NCBI RefSeq assembly: GCF_900119795.1
Contig: NZ_LT634361.1
Location: 2,837,001 to 2,901,000, forward strand
Length of the DNA: 64,000 nt
Reading direction: 5' to 3'
Source of the DNA: Tenacibaculum maritimum NCIMB 2154
GTDB lineage: Bacteria > Bacteroidota > Bacteroidia > Flavobacteriales > Flavobacteriaceae
Shown: piece after piece, positions 62,301 to 64,000 of the stretch
Position numbering within the stretch: the stretch's first letter is position 1
How the letters are laid out: each line of letters starts with the position of its first letter
Notes under the pieces: model-generated
What the model saw: only the letters and a program-made list of their open reading frames with translations
Database searches by the model: none
What the model was told of the DNA's origin: nothing
Translations under genes and position numbers: made by a program

Positions 62301-62599
62301 GAGGAGGAAGCGGCGTTATTAGAAGAATTGGAAATTCGTTTCATGGCGCTAATAGTCAATATGTTGAAGATGCTAGCTATTTAAGCATACGTTCTATTAA
62401 ACTTTCTTACACTTTAAAAGAGTTCGAATTTTTAAAGAAACTTAATATCGATTCTTTCCAATTATATGCTTCTGGAAGAAATCTCCATTACTTCACTAAA
62501 TATAGAGGATACAATCCTGAAGCAACTCCAAATGGAGTTGACGCTGGTAAATACCCTACTTTCAAAACCTTTTCAATTGGAGCAAATATTAAATTTTAA
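59345..62599 (+). CDS. SusC/RagA family TonB-linked outer membrane transporter
   Basis: 1084 residues. Signal peptide (to about 26), a carboxypeptidase-regulatory-like domain (about 30-110, ITGTIISSDDKFPLPGASV), the link motif EVVVIGYG, then the TonB plug with VIRGGSSINKGSSPLFIIDG and IYGARASNGVVLITTKSG. A 22-strand barrel ends in FSIGANIKF. It imports large ligands (glycans or peptides) together with the SusD-like lipoprotein encoded 12 nt downstream. No SusR-type regulator or polysaccharide lyase/hydrolase is in view to indicate the substrate. Confidence 0.96.
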   Translation: MKKKSLHIMYMVFILLFTIPSSSFGQEKTITGTIISSDDKFPLPGASVMIKGTVRGTETDFDGNYAIKANKGDIISFSFIGYATQEVTVDTQNTINISLAPDSQNLDEVVVIGYGKSSKKLLSSSIGSVSAKELNNQSVTDVGSALQGKTAGVTIQTANGQPGAAPNIVIRGGSSINKGSSPLFIIDGIQRSAEDFNPDDVETMQVLKDAAAAAIYGARASNGVVLITTKSGKKGKVSIQINQRSSFSSLNKKLDYLNGADFLRLQRPGLLLSFLDENSAFGSGAQPTGTGNSITSNSSTRFLEAGESIPNGYQSIQDPISNRSLIFTSTNWEDELFRSASFRNTYISIDGANDKVGYYISIANANQEGVAIGTDYERTSLQSNLNFDVSEKLHINTTFNYITSKQHQPEESARFFGRTLRLAPTVRKFFDNGTIAPGTSEKSQTPLHFVMNNFGETKREKLNIGATLKYTILKGLILTANASYVKNQAATENFIRSNVFNAARPAKYSSLETLRKQLEATLGYTKSFEGHNMSVLLGASSIDDENFLTAISGTGSGTDNISTINASSTILDARTLRASSLLVGYFGRLSYDYDRKYILAATLRRDASSIFGKNNRTGYFPSVSGAWRIGEEDFLKDNNVISSLKLKASWGQTGNNEVGSSDDLNRFYLSQGIIDPSLQYNGQSAAVPTQIPNVDLGWETTTQTDIGFDLNLYESRLNFSFDYYRKVTTDLLFTTPLPNTSGFESVETNIGDVAFKGLEFSLTSTNFNTDNFSWTTNINATFSSNEVLKLPENNNAKNRIQGLTYQNQGANTSGNLQGIGGIAEGESLGNIIGWKFVKVYRTDAEAAADGIDDLVAADRTSNNGINYQKRVGGDVKWLDANNDGQIDFDDQVVLGNAIPDVTGGISNNFKYKGFELDVFLDFALGHEIFNYNRVRLNGQSQGGINGTSDLFNSWKNQGDITDTPRFVFFDFGNARNIHRPNDAGDGGGSGVIRRIGNSFHGANSQYVEDASYLSIRSIKLSYTLKEFEFLKKLNIDSFQLYASGRNLHYFTKYRGYNPEATPNGVDAGKYPTFKTFSIGANIKF

Positions 62600-62611
62600 C
62601 ATAGAAAAATT

Positions 62612-64000
62612 ATGAAATTTATATTCAAAAATATAATTCCCTTCGCAATCGTTATAGCATTAACAACCTCTTGCGAATCAGATTTAGATATCGTTCCTGA
62701 AAGTACTACTTCTTTCTCGAATTTCTATACAACTTCTGATGATGCTAAAGCAGCTTTAAATGGTGCTTATGTAAATTTTAGAAATGTATCGAATACTTTT
62801 TATCTTTATGGAGACATGAGATCCGACCTCATCGTTCAAGGAAACCTTGGTGCTGGTAGCGACATAAATAGAAATACAATTACTCAAAATACTCTTGGTA
62901 CGGATTGGGGCTTATTTTACAAAGTAATTAATAGCACCAACTTACTATTAAACAATATAGATCCAATTAGATTTACCAACCAAGCAGAAAAAAATAAGAT
63001 CAAAGCTGAAGCCTTAGCGTTAAGAGCTATGACTTACTTTTATATGGTTAGAATTTGGGGAGATGTACCTTTAATAACTAAAGGAATTTCTAGCGCTACA
63101 CAACCCGAAATATTCCCTGAAGGAAGAACTACTAGCGATGTTGTTTATACTCAAATAATAAATGATATCAACCTTGCTAAAAGCTTATTTCCTTCTGAAA
63201 CTATTACCTCTAAATATACGATTTCTAAACCTGCACTGAATGTGTTGGAAGCTGAAGTTTTTTTATGGAAATTTAAAGTTAGAGATGCTAAAGCTACTGA
63301 TTTAACAACTGCTCTAACAGCTATTAACAATGCTATTAATAATAGCGGGGCTTCTTTAAACTCTTCTTACGCAGAGGTATTTAGATCAACTGAAGCTACT
63401 AGTGAAGATATTTTCTCTATTTATTACAATCAAGTAGAACAAGCCAACTCTCCTTTTTGGGTGGCCGACTTTCTTATAAGTGGTGAATTCTTCAATCTTT
63501 TAACACCAGAGTCTCAAAAAAACACTCCCCTACTATCAAACCCTCAAGGAAAAACAGTTGCACAGTTTTTTACTACATCTAAGAAGTTTAGGTCTTATTT
63601 TGAAGCTAATGATACAAGAGAGTCTCTTTATTTTTTAGACATCACCTTCTCTGATAATACATCCTCTCATGTATTTAATAAGTTTATAGGACTAGAAACT
63701 GGACCAGAAACTAGGGTTTTTACAGATGATGTTAAAATTTACAGATTTGCAGAATTGATCCTTTTAAAAGCTGAAATTTTAAATGCTCAAGGAAACACTC
63801 CTGACGCCATCACAGAACTAAACAAAATAAAAGCAAGAGCAGGAATAGCATCGTATAATGGGGCAATGAATACCACTGGCGTAGATACTGCTATCTTAAG
63901 AGAGAGAGCTTTAGAACTAGGTTTTGAAGGAAAGAGATGGTTCGATTTAATCCGATTTGGAAAAGTTCCTAATTTCGTCGATAACATGGTAGGCATAAAT
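62612..64000 (+). CDS. SusD/RagB family lipoprotein (truncated by window end)
   Basis: 463 codons of an open frame that runs off the right edge. The lipoprotein signal ends at Cys21 (LTTSCESD). The SusD fold is clear from TSDDAKAALNGAYV, the TPR-like KAEALALRAMTYFYMVRIWGDVPL and, near the edge, ELNKIKARAGI and RERALELGFEGKRWFDLIRFG. It forms the lid of the SusC transporter. The substrate is unknown; the pair is typical of a nutrient-uptake locus. Confidence 0.95.
   Translation, partial: MKFIFKNIIPFAIVIALTTSCESDLDIVPESTTSFSNFYTTSDDAKAALNGAYVNFRNVSNTFYLYGDMRSDLIVQGNLGAGSDINRNTITQNTLGTDWGLFYKVINSTNLLLNNIDPIRFTNQAEKNKIKAEALALRAMTYFYMVRIWGDVPLITKGISSATQPEIFPEGRTTSDVVYTQIINDINLAKSLFPSETITSKYTISKPALNVLEAEVFLWKFKVRDAKATDLTTALTAINNAINNSGASLNSSYAEVFRSTEATSEDIFSIYYNQVEQANSPFWVADFLISGEFFNLLTPESQKNTPLLSNPQGKTVAQFFTTSKKFRSYFEANDTRESLYFLDITFSDNTSSHVFNKFIGLETGPETRVFTDDVKIYRFAELILLKAEILNAQGNTPDAITELNKIKARAGIASYNGAMNTTGVDTAILRERALELGFEGKRWFDLIRFGKVPNFVDNMVGIN

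Overview
The window is AT-rich chromosomal DNA of a gliding member of the Bacteroidota, most likely a marine Flavobacteriaceae species (Tenacibaculum/Polaribacter-like; the genus is only a guess). The evidence is GldB and GldC, a PorP/SprF protein, a metalloprotease with a type IX secretion sorting tail, a TamL-type lipoprotein, a SusC/SusD pair, and many promoters of the Bacteroidota type (TTTG about 19-20 nt before TAnnTTTG). Most of the window is conserved housekeeping DNA with accessory patches.

Region by region. 1-4.3 kb: a DUF58 protein, then a rearranged patch with two intact tRNA-Asp(GTC) genes, an 18-nt tRNA-Asp stump with a decayed promoter, a ~620-bp direct repeat, relics of two transposase families and a cassette-like lipoprotein gene. 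4.3-9.2 kb: a Crp/Fnr regulator, then the aromatic operon pheA / aminotransferase / tyrA / DAHP synthase-chorismate mutase. It is preceded by a complete transcription attenuator: promoter, 26-codon leader ORF with the run FYFFFYFY, antiterminator and terminator. 9.2-12.7 kb: rsgA, dtd, a TatD hydrolase, tcdA and a YceI lipoprotein. 12.8-18.7 kb: three tandem DUF3857/transglutaminase-like proteins. 18.8-33.4 kb: lipB, the secreted metalloprotease, a deoxynucleoside kinase, an RNA methyltransferase, tamL, fructose-bisphosphate aldolase, accD, rpsO, pnp and a folK-deoxynucleoside kinase fusion. 33.4-34.4 kb: an intact IS982-type insertion sequence with inverted repeats and a 6-bp target duplication. 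34.4-44.5 kb: gldC, gldB, nadE, dnaG, a secreted leucine-rich-repeat protein with three helix-turn-helix-like repeats, clpX, clpP, tig and a small membrane protein. 44.6-47 kb: three paralogous CI-like HTH proteins, each behind its own promoter with a shared candidate operator, and two small divergent genes. 47-56.5 kb: alpha/beta hydrolase, pdxJ, CBS protein, nadK, DUF6089 barrel, uppS, bamA, two OmpH/Skp chaperones and murI. 56.5-64 kb: porP/sprF, a three-gene operon with two Roadblock/LC7-like proteins, and a SusC/SusD pair whose SusD gene runs off the window.

The strongest regulatory discovery is the Phe/Tyr leader-peptide attenuator at 5020-5208, for which promoter, leader ORF, alternative hairpins and cognate operon are all visible. 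Other leads are the Roadblock operon without a local GTPase, the HTH-like repeats in a secreted protein, the CI-like array with a shared operator, the tRNA-Asp rearrangement, and loss of zinc-ribbon ligands in both AccD and DnaG.
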